64,000 nucleotides of DNA from Poa pratensis (lineage: Eukaryota; Streptophyta; Magnoliopsida; Poales; Poaceae), in the NCBI GenBank assembly GCA_947311845.1, contig CAMZMU010000027.1, positions 28,634,709-28,698,708 on the forward strand, given 5' to 3'. Under the pieces are notes generated by a model. That model searched no databases, was not told the DNA's origin, and worked only from the letters and a program-made list of their open reading frames with translations. This document shows, one piece after another, positions 33,391 to 44,790 of this stretch. How positions within the stretch are numbered: position 1 is the stretch's first letter; each line of letters opens with the position of its first letter. Both the position numbers and the translations under genes were made by a program.

Positions 33391-33850
33391 ACCCAGGCCG
33401 GACTATAATTATTGGAAAATGCATTTTGATGGGTCCAAGACAAAGATCGGGCTGGGGGCTGGAATAGTCCTCACCTCGCCGAAGCGAGATCAGCTGAAAT
33501 ACGTGCTGCAGATTCATTTCTCAGCATCAAACAATGTGGCGGAGTATGAGGCCTTAATCCATGGCTCAATGTGGCGAAGGAGATCGGTATCCGGCGTGTG
33601 AGTGCTTCGGCGATTCCGACCTGGTGGTGCAACAATCTTCTGGAACTTGGGATGCTCTGGATGCCAACATGGCGTTATATCGGTTCCATGTGCAAAAGAT
33701 ATCCGGGTTCTTTGAAGGGTGTGAGTACAGGCATATACCTCGGCAGAAAATGATGCTGCCGACGTGTTGTCAAAGCTCGGTTCATCGAAAGAGGCAGTAC
33801 CACCAGGGTAGCCCTGAATCACTTGAGAACTCCTTCAATCAAACCTTCTC
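33391..33850 (+). pseudogene. Second (archaeal-like) RNase H of element D
   Basis: YWKMHFDGSKTKIGLGAGIV and NNVAEYEALIHG give the first Asp and the Glu of an RNase HI fold; after a frameshift near 33575 the third motif is seen in CFGDSDLVVQQSSG. Having a second RNase H between RNase H and integrase is a recognised mark of the Tat lineage and is absent from other plant gypsy groups. It ends before the integrase linker at about 33850. Confidence 0.85.
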
Positions 33851-35344
33851 CTGAATCCGAATCTATTTTCATCCCGGCGGAGCAAGAGCCCGGACCTGTT
33901 CCAATGGAGGTAGACGTCGGGTGCGTTTGGTCGGACCCGGGGACTGCGTGGCAGAGCTCGGGGACTGCTCATCAAGACTCGGGGACTGGTCGCAGGATGG
34001 TGGAGGAAATAATGGAGGAGATTATGGTGGCCGAACCAATGGAGGTGGACGAGAATTTTTTCCTTTGCACCCAGTGCCGGAGTGGGCGGAGCAAATCATG
34101 AAGTTCATAACGGAGGGAAGCTTGCCAAGTGACACAACCGAGGCTAGGAGAATCCAAAGGAGGGCAAAGGCGTACACCATCATCAACAAGGAGCTCTATA
34201 AAAGAAGCGTAACCGAGGTGTTGCAACGGTGTGTCGAGCCAGCTGAAGGCAAGGAGATGCTTTTGGAGATCCACCAAGGAGAGTGTGGTCATCATTGCAG
34301 CACAAGAGCTCTGGTGGCCAAGGTGTTCAGGCATGGGTTCTATTGGCCCACTGCTCTTGCTGATGCAGAGGCCATAGTCCGGAGATGTGAAGGATGCCAA
34401 AGGTTTGCCAAGCAAACGCATATGCCAGCCTCGGCGCTCAAAACAATTCCTATCACTTGGCCGTTTGCGGTATGGTGTTTGGATATGGTGGGAGAGTTCA
34501 AACCAGCCCGAGGTAACATGACGCACATACTGGTGATGGTGGACAAGTTCACCAAGTGGATCGAGGTGAAACCAATCCGGAAGTTGGATGGTCATTCAGC
34601 AGTGACTTTTTTGAAGGAGATCATTCTGCGATATGGTACCCCCATAGCATTATCTCGGACAACGGCACGAACTTTGCTGTTGGAGAATTTGCTCGGTTTT
34701 GCATGAACAAGGGAATCCGGCTGGACATAGCCTCGGTGGCACACCCGGAGTCTAATGGACAAGTGGAAAGATCAAATGCTCTAGTGTTGGCCGGCATCAA
34801 GGCTCGGCTCATTGAACCACTGCTGAAAACGCCGGGGTGTTGGATAGATGAGATACCAGCAGTACTGTGGGGTCTAAGGACCACGCCAAATCGATCAACT
34901 GGCTATACGCCATTTTTTATGGTCTATGGGGCAGAAGCTATGCTACCCACTGACATCGAATATGATGCGCCCAGAGTGGCAATGTACACTGAAGCCGAGG
35001 CAAAAGAGGCTCGGGAGGATGCAGTAGATCTGCTTGAGGAAGCTAGAGATTGGCCTCATCTCGGTCAGCAATATACCAACAAGGTCTCCGACGTTATCAT
35101 AGCCGGAGTGTCAACCCTCGTGTGTTTCACGAGGGAGATTTGGTGCTGAGGTGGTGCAGCGCAAGAAAGGTCGGCACAAGTTGTCACCTCCATGGGAGGG
35201 ACCGTTCATTGTGAGCCGAGCTCTGCTCAATGATTCTACTATCTAATAGATGCGCAGGAACCAAGGGAAGATGGGCTGGACAACCCCGGATCAGAGGTCA
35301 GGCGACCATGGAATATAGCTCTACTCCGACCTTTCTACTCATGA
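33851..35344 (+). pseudogene. Integrase of element D
   Basis: Zinc-binding HHCC region (LLEIHQGECGHHCSTRALV, then CEGCQRFAKQ) in 33921-34600; catalytic core with CLDMVGEF (first Asp). After a frameshift near 34640, SIISDNGTNFAVGEF (second Asp) and PESNGQVERSNALVL (Glu) lie in 34556-35149. The C-terminal domain is shifted again and ends NIALLRPFYS with TGA at 35342-35344. Integrase inserts the DNA copy and makes the 5-bp duplication. At least two frameshifts break it. Confidence 0.88.
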
Positions 35345-36112
35345 AGGGCGCAATGTATGTACCTCGGTTAATCCTTAATGAAATGTCGGCACTCCGAGGT
35401 TGAAGCTCGGGGACTGCCTCGCTCTTGTGCTTGTGTTTTATTTCTGTTTGTCAATTTCGTTCATATGCCGAACTATTTTGAACCTCGTCTCAAACTTCAA
35501 GTAATGTATGCTGTGTAACTAATCTTGTGACTCGACTGACGAACGCCGAAATGGTAGTCAAGAGCAAAGATGAAAAAACGTGGGAAACATGAAAATGGAC
35601 TCGGGGACTCGGTCCAAAAATATAGTTCGGCATGTGTCGTTTACTAACCCCTGTCTTTACCTTTCGTTTATGTCGGATGATTTTGAAACACACCTCGACA
35701 TTTGCTAAGTACTGTATGCTATAAACAACAATCTTGTGACTCGACTGTCGAACGCCAAAATGGTAGACAAGAGCAAAGAATGCCAAGTATAGTAAACACG
35801 AAAGTGAACTCGGGGACTCGTTCCAAAAGGGTTCGGCATAAATTCTTAGAAAAGCATGGTTCGGATAGCAAGATAATAGTACTGGTAGCAAGGCAAACTA
35901 CTTAAGGTCTGTTACATCTGCACCCGGCATACCGGGGATTTAATGTTTTGCTTGAGACAAGTTCAGGCCTCGGAACCAGAGACCTCGGTCGCCGAGTTGT
36001 GGTAGCGGGACCTCGGAAGCAGGAGCCTCGGGCGCAGGAACAACCTCGGGCGCAGGAACAACCTCGGTCGCGGAAGCAACCTCGGTTGTTGGAGTGGATG
36101 CCGGGGTGTCCG
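35345..36112 (+). repeat. 3' non-coding region of element D with a two-copy repeat
   Basis: A unit of about 190 bp occurs twice (about 35500-35650 and 35695-35840), sharing TCTTGTGACTCGACTG, CGAACGCC(A/G)AAATGGTAG and CTCGGGGACTCG. The last phrase resembles the polypurine tract CTTCGGGGACTAA of this element, as in element B. At 35990-36080 short GGAACAACCTCGGGCGCA repeats occur. No gene is seen. Confidence 0.75.
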
Positions 36113-39100
36113 TCACGTCGGGGGAATCACCTCGGTGGCTACGGCTTTGCCGGACTTGCCCTTGGAGTTCGGAGGTTCGTCGAAGCTGAAGTCATCATCA
36201 GAGCCTTCAGCCACCTCGGTTGTTTTGCCGGCCTTGCCCTTGGAGCTCTCAGGCTCGTCAAAGTCAATTTCCTCGCCGTCAGAACTTTCTTCACCGGACT
36301 CTGCTTCCTCGTCCGAGCTCTCTTCATCCTCAGAATAGAGGCGCCCGTCATCAAAGGTCCGGGTGTTTGCATAACTAGCAAAGCGGTCGGCTGCTGCTTG
36401 GCGTTTCGCAATGCCATCAGGGGTGGAGTTCCAAGGAGAGCCCCTGCGCAGGGAGGTAACCGTGTGGATCTCAACATCTTCATACCAGACAGCACGAACA
36501 CCAGGGCCTTGTCCGCTCCAGCCCGAGCTGATGAGCATCTCCACTCCCGAAGTCTAGCCTCGGCTCCTTTCAGCTTCGTGGCGAGCTCGTCGATGCAAGT
36601 GGGAGTCTTGACCTTGGGCCAGAGGGCACGGTGGACCTCGATGGCAGCATCAACCAGCTTGGTTCCAATGGCCTGAGCGGCCTGATCCGAGCATTAAGGG
36701 CAACAAGGTGGTCCTGGATATCCCAGCTTTCGCTGAGGGTTTCTGTCTCAGCCCTCTTTGCCCGAGCTGCTTGAACTTCGCGGATAGCCTTGTCCTTGGA
36801 GTGCTCGAAGTTCTCTGAAGAAGACAAAAAGGCTGTCGCTGAAATAAGGCATACGGTGGCACGGGGTGTAGGTCGGCAGAAAATAAGGAAAAGGGGAAGA
36901 AACTTACTGTCCATTTGGTGATTAATCCGAGCGAGCTCGGACAACCAGCTTTTCGATATAGCTCGGAGGGCGATAAGTTCGGCTTCGGCCGAGGTGGCGC
37001 GGCTCTCCAGGGTCTTGGCAAGCTCTTGCTGCTGTTCGGCGGCCTGGTCTTGACCTTCATAGCGTCCTCCACAGCAGTTTTGGCTTCATTAGCCCGGTTC
37101 AGCTCTTGTTGCAGCCGAGCTATTTCATCTTCGGCTGTCTTCAACTTGGAGGCGTAATCTTTGTCGCTCTGCTCCTTGCGGATAGAAGAGTCCGGTGAGA
37201 CTTCTTCAGTCTGTTGTGATCCAGCAGGAGGTTCTTGAAGATCTTTGTCCGAGCATTGTTGCACTCCTGAAAAAATAGAGAGATCAGTTCGAAGAAATCC
37301 GAGGTCTTTTTAGCACCCGAGGCCCGGGGACTTGGCATTGGCCTCGGGGACTCAGCATGGAGAAATGACAAGTTTTTGAGATTCAAGCCGAGCAATTTTA
37401 ACTCGGTGGAGTGTCAATTGCTCAACCCGAATCTCGGGGACTGGGAATAGTGTATGTTTGTCATTTGGTTTCAAAGGAAGAAAGAGAGTTGCGTAAAGAA
37501 ACTTACCGAGGCCTTCTTGCTGCAATCAAGGACCGCAGTCTGCATGTTGTAGATGGACTGGAGCACGGCGCTAGGTCCAACTGGATGCTCAGAGCTCGGG
37601 TTAGAGGAGACCTCGGCAGTGTCAGCCGAGTTCCAGTCCATGTCATAGTGCTTCTCCGAGCCTAAGCTGTTCCCGCTCTTGGTCCGGAGTTGCCCGACCT
37701 CCCAGCTGCTGATGTTCGGCTGGATGGTAGCAGCGAATAGAGCTCGGGAGGTGGCGACCTGAGAGCTCGAGGGCGCGGTCTTGGTCAAGGTGGACCTCGG
37801 CGCAGAAGCGGAACATGCGGCACAGTTGGGTGCTCGCAGCCTTGGGGCCCGGTGGCGGCATTGGAGTTTGCTGTGGCTGTTTGGGGGGCTCAACAACTGG
37901 AGCTGAATCTTTCTTCTGCTTCTTCTGCTTCTTCTGCTGCTGTTGCTTGGTTGCGCGCAGCTTGAGACTTGGGGGAGAGCCGAGGCTCCTGCACGGTCTT
38001 AGCCGGAGTCTTGGCGCGATCTGTCTCCGCATCCTTCTGAGGAGGCGGAGGAGTCTGATCTCGGCGGGGAGCAGAGTGCCCCAGGCCGGAGTCAGAGCTC
38101 GGCGGTGGAAGTTCGGCGGAGGAGACACGCACCGGGGAGGAGATGGTCTTCTCCGGGCTGGAGGTCAATGGACCGTTCTGGAGGAGAGGCTCTGGCGGGG
38201 CTGCCGAGGTTAACCTCGACCTCGGTTGTCTGAGCTTCAACCACTGGAGGCAGTGGTGAATGTATCGAGCTGTGGCTCTTTGATCTGCCGAGCCGGGCTA
38301 GACGAAAAAGAAAAGATTAAGTTAGAGTATAAAAACTTAACCTCGGAACAGCTGAAAGGTAAAAAGGAGCAAGGTGACTTACGCATCTTCCTCCACGGGG
38401 CCTCGCTTCTTGTGCCTCGCCGAGGTCTTCTTGGCACGCTTGGCTTTGGGCGCCGCAGTCTCCGAGGTCTTGGAAGCCTCGGCATCCGAGGTACCAGGTC
38501 CTGAGCGCTTCCGGGAAGCTGCAGACGCTGGATGAAAGTTCTTATATGTTGGAGGAGCATATGAAATGGGAATAACGTTGACAGGTTCCAGAATTTGGCA
38601 ATCATCATCGTCATCATCGGGCCAATCCTGGATAGGCGACGAACTGGTGGGCGGTGCGAGGTGAAACCACGAGTCTTACCCGAGGTGGCCTTGGGAATGG
38701 GGAGGTGATCCTCATTGTCCGGATCTTCAACCTCGGCGGCCCGGGACAGGCAGGTCGGGAGTCCACTCCTTAGAAGAAAGGGGGCCATCCTCGATTTCCT
38801 GTCGAGTGAACTTCTGCAGAGGTGGCAAGGTAAAACCGAGTTAGCACAAGAATCAATACAAGGCCGGGGTGAAAATGAAACCGAGGAATATTTACGTCGG
38901 GTAAAGTACACTTACTTGAGCTGGAAGGTGATCTCGGTCATAGGGCTTGACACCCCATTTCCACTTGTCGGGCATGGTGGTCTTGGCGATGGCCGGATGC
39001 GCCTCTTCACCTCGGAGTCATCAAGTTCAAAGGTGCTGTGCCGAGTGGGGTCGTAGCGGCCACTCATATGGCAGATCTTATGGGCCCGCTCTTGTAAAGG

Positions 39101-39833
39101 GCTAACTCGGCGGGTGATCATGGTGCACAAGATGTCATCTGCCCCCAGCTTTTCTCCTGGAGGGACATCATAGTTTGGTGGATCAGAAAACCTCGGGAGC
39201 GTCGGGTGCAGGCTCGTAATCCCAGTTGAGTTGGGCAGTGGGGTTCCAATGGTGAACTCCGGCAAATTGATGAGGATTTTCCCGGGTTCTTCACAAGAAG
39301 AAGGAGCGTTGCCATTTGCGGCAGGAGTCCAGGCCCTGATCCGAGGAAACTCAGAGAGGCGCCGAGGTGAAATCGAGGCCGCCCCGCAAGCAGTCATCTC
39401 CTTGTCCACGACCTTCTTGTTCGGGACACTTTGCTTCTTCAGCTGGAAGTACTTGGCCCAGGACTCGATGCTTGGCCATAATCCGAGGTAACCCTCGGAA
39501 AAGGTCGCGTAGGCCGAAAGTTGGAGGATAGCATTGGCGGGCAGGTGGTGCGGCTGTAGCCGAATTTGTCCAAGAAATCCCGGAAGAATTTCCCGGCCGG
39601 GAGCCCGAAGCCACGTTCAAAGTGGTCCAGGAAGACGACCCTCTCCCCGGATTCCACCTCGGGTTCGATATCTTCTTTCTTCGGAACCCGGCAGATGAGT
39701 TTAGCCGGATCCGCCGTGAATCTCGGAGCCATTTGATGTCGACCTCCGTGACATCGGATCCCTCCCAGCTACCTCGTTCTGCAGATGCTCCTTCCTCGGC
39801 GGGATCCGAGGCAGAAGACATGTTGAGGCTTTC
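36113..39833 (-). pseudogene. Antisense gene of element D (Transposase_28-like), multi-exon, with frame breaks
   Basis: On the minus strand, opposite to gag-pol. After an acceptor TTCTGCAG at 39834-39843 the ATG at 39821 opens a protein whose first exon (to about 38912) contains RVVFLDHFERGFGLPAGKFF, directly comparable to VMFVEHVERGFTPPGSPFF in element C. Further minus frames (38237-38911, 37890-38240, 37643-38128, 37471-37896, 36650-37264, 36113-36544) give Lys/Pro-rich linkers, a coiled coil (KLKTAEDEIARLQQELNRA) and an acidic, Ser-rich end (SEDEESSDEEAESGEESSD). Two or more frameshifts interrupt exon 1. Same domain order as in C. Function unknown; a nuclear or structural accessory role is a guess. 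Confidence 0.72.
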
Positions 39834-40194
39834 CTGCAGAAGAGGAGGTTCAACCGGGGTAAGTACCTCGGACAGTTCAGGATAGCCGGGGTAAAATACC
39901 TCGGATCAGTCAAGGCAGCCGAACTAAAGAGTTTTAGGCGGGAAACATGTTTCTACCGTGGCGAGATGCTAGCAAAGATCAACCGGTGAGCCAAAAAGGG
40001 AAATAAAATCAAGTTCATCAAGGGGCAAACCTAAAGGGACAGCGCTACGGATGCAAATCTAGGCGAGATCTAAAATGTGCTAAAAAGGCTCGAGGGGATC
40101 ATCTAGTTCATCGAAATCTTAGGGTTCATCAGGATCATCGAGTTCATCGGAGGATGAACTCATCCACGGCAATGGAGGGGAACGAAGAACTCAC

Positions 40195-40421
40195 CGTGGA
40201 AGAACGCGAGGGATCGGTGGCAAGTCAATGGTGCCAGGCGTAGCGCGCGTACTCCGGTGTGGCGAGGCGCTCGGCGGCGGCGCGGAACGATGCGGCAGAA
40301 CGGCGGCGCGTACTCCGGTGCGGCAAGGTGCTCGACGGCGGCGACGGAGGCAGTGGCACGGAGCGTTGTGCGATGGAGGAAGAAGATGGTGAGGTTAGCC
40401 CTGGGGCCCATATTTATAGGC
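40195..40421 (-). promoter_or_regulatory. Promoter and spliced leader of the antisense gene in element D
   Basis: The minus strand has a perfect plant TATA box, CTATAAATA, at about 40411-40419. About 200 bp downstream is a strong donor CCACG/GTGAGT at 40194-40195. The acceptor TTCTGCAG at 39834 lies just before the gene's ATG, so a GC-rich non-coding first exon and a 5' UTR intron of about 360 bp are likely. This makes the antisense gene independent of the LTR promoter. Confidence 0.6.
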
Positions 40422-40956
40422 GACGAGCAGTAACGGCGTGCGGTAACTGCGCACTACCGCGCGGTTACCGCGGAAACGTGGGATCGTGTGCTGGCGGCGA
40501 AGCGGTTGCGCGGTTGGTGGCCACACGATCGGCCACACCGTGGGTCGCAGAGTGGCAACCGCCGACCTCGGATTCCCTGTGCTGGTCAGCGCGAGAATCG
40601 AGGAGTCGCGGGCAGTCAAGTTGGCCTCGCACTTGAGTGCGCAGGTACGCTGTTTGGTGGGTCCGGCTGATGAGGGCGGCGTGTGGTCAGGACCTGTCTT
40701 TCAGAGGTCCGGGTTTCGAGGTCTGGGCAGAGATTCTTCGCCACGTGCCTCGGAAAATCTTGAGGCAAGATCGTGTTGTGTCACATAGCTCGGAAAGTTC
40801 AGATTGCAGATCAACCTCGGATTAAACTATGTTCTGTGGGAAGTACCTCGGCGGAGCTATTTTTAAGGTCGGTTTTAGAGGTGGTGCCTTGCTTGTTTTA
40901 AACCTGCCACGGCCCTCCATCCGAGGTCGTAGGACCGCACCAGCTTCGGGGACTAA
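40422..40956. other. Upstream region of the antisense gene up to the polypurine tract of element D
   Basis: GC-rich, non-coding, probably the regulatory region of the minus-strand promoter. The polypurine tract CAGCTTCGGGGACTAA occupies 40941-40956, directly against the 3' LTR. Confidence 0.6.
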
Positions 40957-42054
40957 TGTCGGGGGGCTACCCCCGGTAGGGTCAAGGCTTGGTATAAAGA
41001 TGAGTTTAAAGACATACCGAGGTACGGAAAGGTCCGACCAGCTCAGGCCTGGGAGAGTCCGAGCTTCACTATGACCTGGAGAGTTTAAAGGCCGACCTAT
41101 CTTGGCCCAGAGGGATCCGAGGTATCCCGTCGGCCTGGGCCGAGGTTCACTGTCCGAGCTATGTTCAACCGACCTAACTACCTCGGTGCTATGGTTTGTG
41201 TTGTGAGAGCAGGAGAAGCTGTGGGGAGGAAGTAAGATCCGACCTGGTAAAGGTCTTAAGCGCAAGACCCGAGGTACGGAGCCCGTCACATCCGTGCCGA
41301 GCTAACCGAGGTGGTAGGCTGTAGGTTGGGCAGGAGTCAATGCTCCTGTCACTTCCAGCCGGGTACAAGAGCGCCTGACGCGGGAGCGTCTGTCAAGGAG
41401 CCTGGCAGAGGCGTGCCCCGGGTTCGGCGGGCCTACACGTCTCTGACCGCTGACCACGCGGGATCTGGGAAAAGGCTACGAGGTAGCTCTGCCAGGCCAC
41501 GTCTTGTCCCTGACAGAGGTACGGTGGTACGGTGGTGACCGTTGCAGAGGCATGGCAACAGTGTTTAGCGAGGGGCACAATGGTAACCCGGCTGGCCTAT
41601 ATAGAGGGCTTCACCCCCCTCCTGCTTGAGGAGGACGCCCGAGGAACTGTTCGATAAAGAGAGAAAGAAAGAGAGAGAGGAACCTCGGAACACCCCGGAA
41701 ACACCTCGGATCTTGCTCGGAGTACCTTCTTCCTCCCGTGTAGCTCCATCTTTTACCTCCAGTTCTCACCATTGTATCATCATACAGCTCGAGGAGCAGC
41801 TTGTACTTGTCACTTTGAGCTATACACTGAGTAGGATAGTGCTGCAGTAGGGGTGTTACCTCCGCAAGAGGGCCCCGAAGCAGGGTACATCGTGGTGTGC
41901 TTTGTGTTCTTGGTTTCTAGGTTTCTCGTTCGTGTTCTTGTGTGTTCCTGCGTGTGCACTTCTTGAGTGCATAAACCCTCCCCGGATTCCCCCAACGACC
42001 ATTCGGCCCCATCTTAGCCATACCTATGGCATCTGCCGTGATCCCACCACGACA
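40957..42054 (+). repeat. 3' LTR of element D
   Basis: 1098 bp, same ends as the 5' copy. It lacks the 62-bp segment found between the CAGGCCACGTC repeats of the 5' LTR and has several small insertions near 41630-41660. Other differences amount to a few percent by eye. Confidence 0.95.
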
Positions 42055-42118
42055 TTTCTCCTTCATGGGTATACCGGGTTATCTTTCCCCCAACCGCCTT
42101 GGTGACCTGGAGCACAAG

Positions 42119-42784
42119 ATCTACAACTCTGCTTCTACCCCTCTACTTCCTCTGCTTCAAAAGTGTTCCAGTGAGCTAAAGCCAAAGATTTCTCCCCACT
42201 CCCTTGTGTAATCATGTGTGAACCTAGTAGATCATCCATCTGCAAGTAGGGTTTGTGATACTTGGCTACCGCAGTGAATTGAGTGACACAGTTCTCTGTT
42301 TTATCTAAAGATTTACTTGATTTGTTTGCTGTGTGCTTGATCTGTGTGTGTAAGGATAGTCCCTGCACACTGAGTGTTGTATTTCTGTCCCTAGCCTCCC
42401 CTTGCTTGTTAACTCACTTGTGATCTGGCCCGACAACCCAGAAAGCAATGATCTTTGTGTTCTGAATTTTCTCATGTCTAAAACCTGCTAAAAACCCTTG
42501 CTTGCATGACTAGTCTCTGCAAGCTGTTGAAGTAATTCGTGTTCCCTATCTAAACATTGCTTGAATCCTTGATAGCAACTGGAATGACAACCCAGAAGCT
42601 ACAAGTTAAATTCTGAATGATAAACTCTTAAACCCTTTTCTGCAAAAACCTTTACTTTCCTGTTGGAAACTTGAAAACCTGAAGATTTGGTTTAGCGTCT
42701 GCCAACCCTTAGCAACATCATAAACTTGTTGATCCCTGTGGAGACGATAACACAACCCCCCCCCCCTTAATTCTACACTGATCA
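42119..42784 (+). repeat. 5' LTR of element F, second part
   Basis: From CAACTCTGCTTCTACCC (42124) to TACACTGATCA (42784), matching 55366-56017. A run of C residues near 42756 is longer than in the 3' copy. The end coincides with the target site of CACTA 2. Confidence 0.9.
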
Positions 42785-43192
42785 AACACTAGTACAGAAC
42801 GACACATCGGATACCCCTCTATGGAAACGGCAGGTGGTAGGCGACAGAGAATCGCGATTTTAGCATTGCGGACGAGGTTGGTCCGTCAACATTGGTTACG
42901 GAGAATTTTATATCTCCGTTACCAAAAGTATTGGCAACGGTCATAAATTTGTCCCCGTTTCCAATATGTATCTCTATGGCTACGGTTGTTTATGTATATC
43001 CGTTTGCGATGTGCTTGGGAAATTGCAGTTGCAATCTGGAAGCGCGCCTATTCAATGCGGCTTAATTCATGAGGGATTGAAACTGCCTGATCGACGCTAA
43101 TAAAATGTGACTGGAACCGCGTGAAGCCAGGCAGGTCCCGCATTCTCCCCTTCGTTCTCTCCCACATTATCTACCACACTAGCACAACCGCC

Positions 43193-43654
43193 ATGGCGGA
43201 ACCCTGGTGGCAGAACGAGGAAGTCCCGAGCGACGACGCGAGCGCGGAAGACCGTGGTGAAGTTCCATGGTGGGATCAAGACGGGCCACCGGACTCGGAC
43301 CCCGACGACTCGGACCCGCCATCTTCACGCTCTGTAGAAGACGACTCCGACGACTCGGACCCGCCGTCTTCACGCGAAGGAGAAGACGACTTCGAAGAGG
43401 ACGAGTCGCCGGAGGAAGAGGAGTCGGAGGACCCGCCAGAGCCGTATTATTCTAGCCAGGAAGAATATGACGCCGACGACGATGACGAGGAGGCGCGAGA
43501 GGAGGATTCGCCGGAGAAGGACGCACGGCCGGAGAAGGAGGAGCACGAGCCGGAGGAGGAGGAGCACGCGCCTGAGGAAAAGGCAACCGGCAAGAAGCGA
43601 CGCCGCGCCGCGGATGACAATGGCGCAGAGGCATGGCGTAAGCAGAATAAGTAG
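43193..43654 (+). CDS. Unrecognised acidic protein carried by CACTA 2 (153 aa)
   Basis: ATG in a strong plant context (CCGCCATGGCG) opens 153 codons. The start is MAEPWWQNEEVPS; a related WW.QD phrase recurs (GEVPWWDQDGP). The middle has repeats of DSDPPSSR, then a long run dominated by Asp, Glu, Pro and Ser. The C-terminus is basic, GKKRRRAADDNGAEAWRKQ, a plausible nuclear localisation signal. I do not know a family for it. Low complexity means it could be a chance product of a GC-rich insert, but the good start, single frame and basic tail argue for a real gene, either transposon-borne or captured. Confidence 0.5.
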   Translation: MAEPWWQNEEVPSDDASAEDRGEVPWWDQDGPPDSDPDDSDPPSSRSVEDDSDDSDPPSSREGEDDFEEDESPEEEESEDPPEPYYSSQEEYDADDDDEEAREEDSPEKDARPEKEEHEPEEEEHAPEEKATGKKRRRAADDNGAEAWRKQNK

Positions 43655-44047
43655 AGTAGATAGTTAGTTCAATTACTCTATCGATCCTTTGTAAGTAGGC
43701 CCAGTGTGTCAGTGAAGAAATTAGAGGAAACGGTTGTTTATCGCCTCCGTTTGCGATGTTATTATATGCTATAAATGTGCCACTGCGTCAACCCTAACGC
43801 TCTCGCTCTCACTCTCACTCCACAGTCATAGTGTGGCGGCGGCTCCAGACCTAACCCTTATCTCGCAGATCTGAGCGGCGCGTCCGGCCGGCATCGCCGC
43901 CGTGCATCTTCCCCCAGCGGCGCGTCGTGAGCCGCCGCGCATCCCCCAGCGGCTCGTCGGCGAGCCGCCGCGCATCTTCCCCGAGTATGTCGCCGACGCG
44001 GATCTACTGGTCTATTGCCGTGCATCTTCCCCGGGTGTGTAGCCGAC
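43655..44047. other. Non-coding middle of CACTA 2 with a GC-rich repeat
   Basis: At 43880-44035 a short GC-rich motif built on GAGCCGCCGCGCATC and GTGCATCTTCCCC recurs about four times. A TATA-like CTATAAAT lies at about 43770. No convincing gene. Confidence 0.55.
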
Positions 44048-44440
44048 AAGATCTTACATTTTGTTTAAAGTAGCACAGAAAACTTGTCTAGTATTTGAAG
44101 TCTAGTATTGTGTTCTGTCTAGTGCCGATGATGAATACACCCCTCGACACTAGATCTTACATTTTATTTAAAGTAGCATCTATCGATCTAGTATTGTAGT
44201 ATTGTCTAGTATTGTAGTATTGTGTTCTGTCTAGTATTGTAGTACTGCCGATGATGAATACACCCCTCAACACTAGATCTTACATTTTTTTTTAAAGTAG
44301 CATATAAAACTTGTCTAGTATTTGAAGTCTAGTATTGTGTTGTGTTTGTTTTTAGTACTGCCGATGATGAATACATTACCTTCAACTTGTCTAGTATTTG
44401 AAGTCTAGTATTGTGTTGTGTTTGTTTTTAGTATTTGAAG
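44048..44440. repeat. Tandem array in CACTA 2 (about 110-bp unit)
   Basis: Roughly three to four imperfect copies of a unit with AGATCTTACATTTT, TTTAAAGTAGCA, CTTGTCTAGTATTTGAAG and GCCGATGATGAATACA. The last copies are shortened. Confidence 0.85.
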
Positions 44441-44790
44441 TCAAATAGATTAATTTCAACCCTTTGTCAATGTGCTAATCCTCGTTATGGTTTTGTGTAG
44501 CTAGTGTATGAAGTAATAGTATATTTCGGCGACAATGCATAAAAATGGTGAGGCAATTGAAGGTAACATCACCTTCAAGTTCTGCCTCCAAATCGTTTCG
44601 ATCGGACAGCAAGCACACGGATATATGCGCTTAAGGTGTAAACTGTTTTCATCTTAAATTATATTTATGTCATGTAGCATCATATTTGGCTCTTTTCTAA
44701 CTAGACATCCATGTATTTTATATGCAGAAGTGCCATGCAGATCCAAACAAGATTTAAAAGAGCTAAATACAAAGTGGGATCATATCCGTG

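Larger units (their letters stand above)
27410..42054 (+). mobile_element. Element D: Tat-lineage Ty3/gypsy retrotransposon with full pol and antisense gene
   Basis: LTRs at 27410-28553 and 40957-42054, target duplication TTTCT (27405-27409, 42055-42059), primer site 28556-28572, polypurine tract 40941-40956. Order on the plus strand: gag, protease, reverse transcriptase, RNase H, second (archaeal-like) RNase H, integrase; then a long 3' region with an antisense gene on the minus strand. The second RNase H and the antisense gene are hallmarks of the Tat lineage. The coding region is easily followed but has several frameshifts, so it is probably inactive although young. Confidence 0.93.
26831..42118 (-). 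mobile_element. Remnant E: one LTR plus primer site of a Tat-like element related to B, split by D
   Basis: On the plus strand: about 24 bp of inner sequence, a primer site (26855-26871, minus-strand TTTGGCACCCACCGTGG), then an LTR from 26872 (TGTCGTGGGG) to 27409, interrupted by D and finished at 42060-42094 (GGGTTATCTTTCCCCCAAC). The minus-strand LTR start, GTTGGGGGAAAGATAACCC, is homologous to LTR B. The terminal CA expected at 42095 is CC. Only about 40 bp of interior survives; the rest and the other LTR are gone. The right junction with F (42095-42123) does not match a simple 5-bp duplication. Confidence 0.7.
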
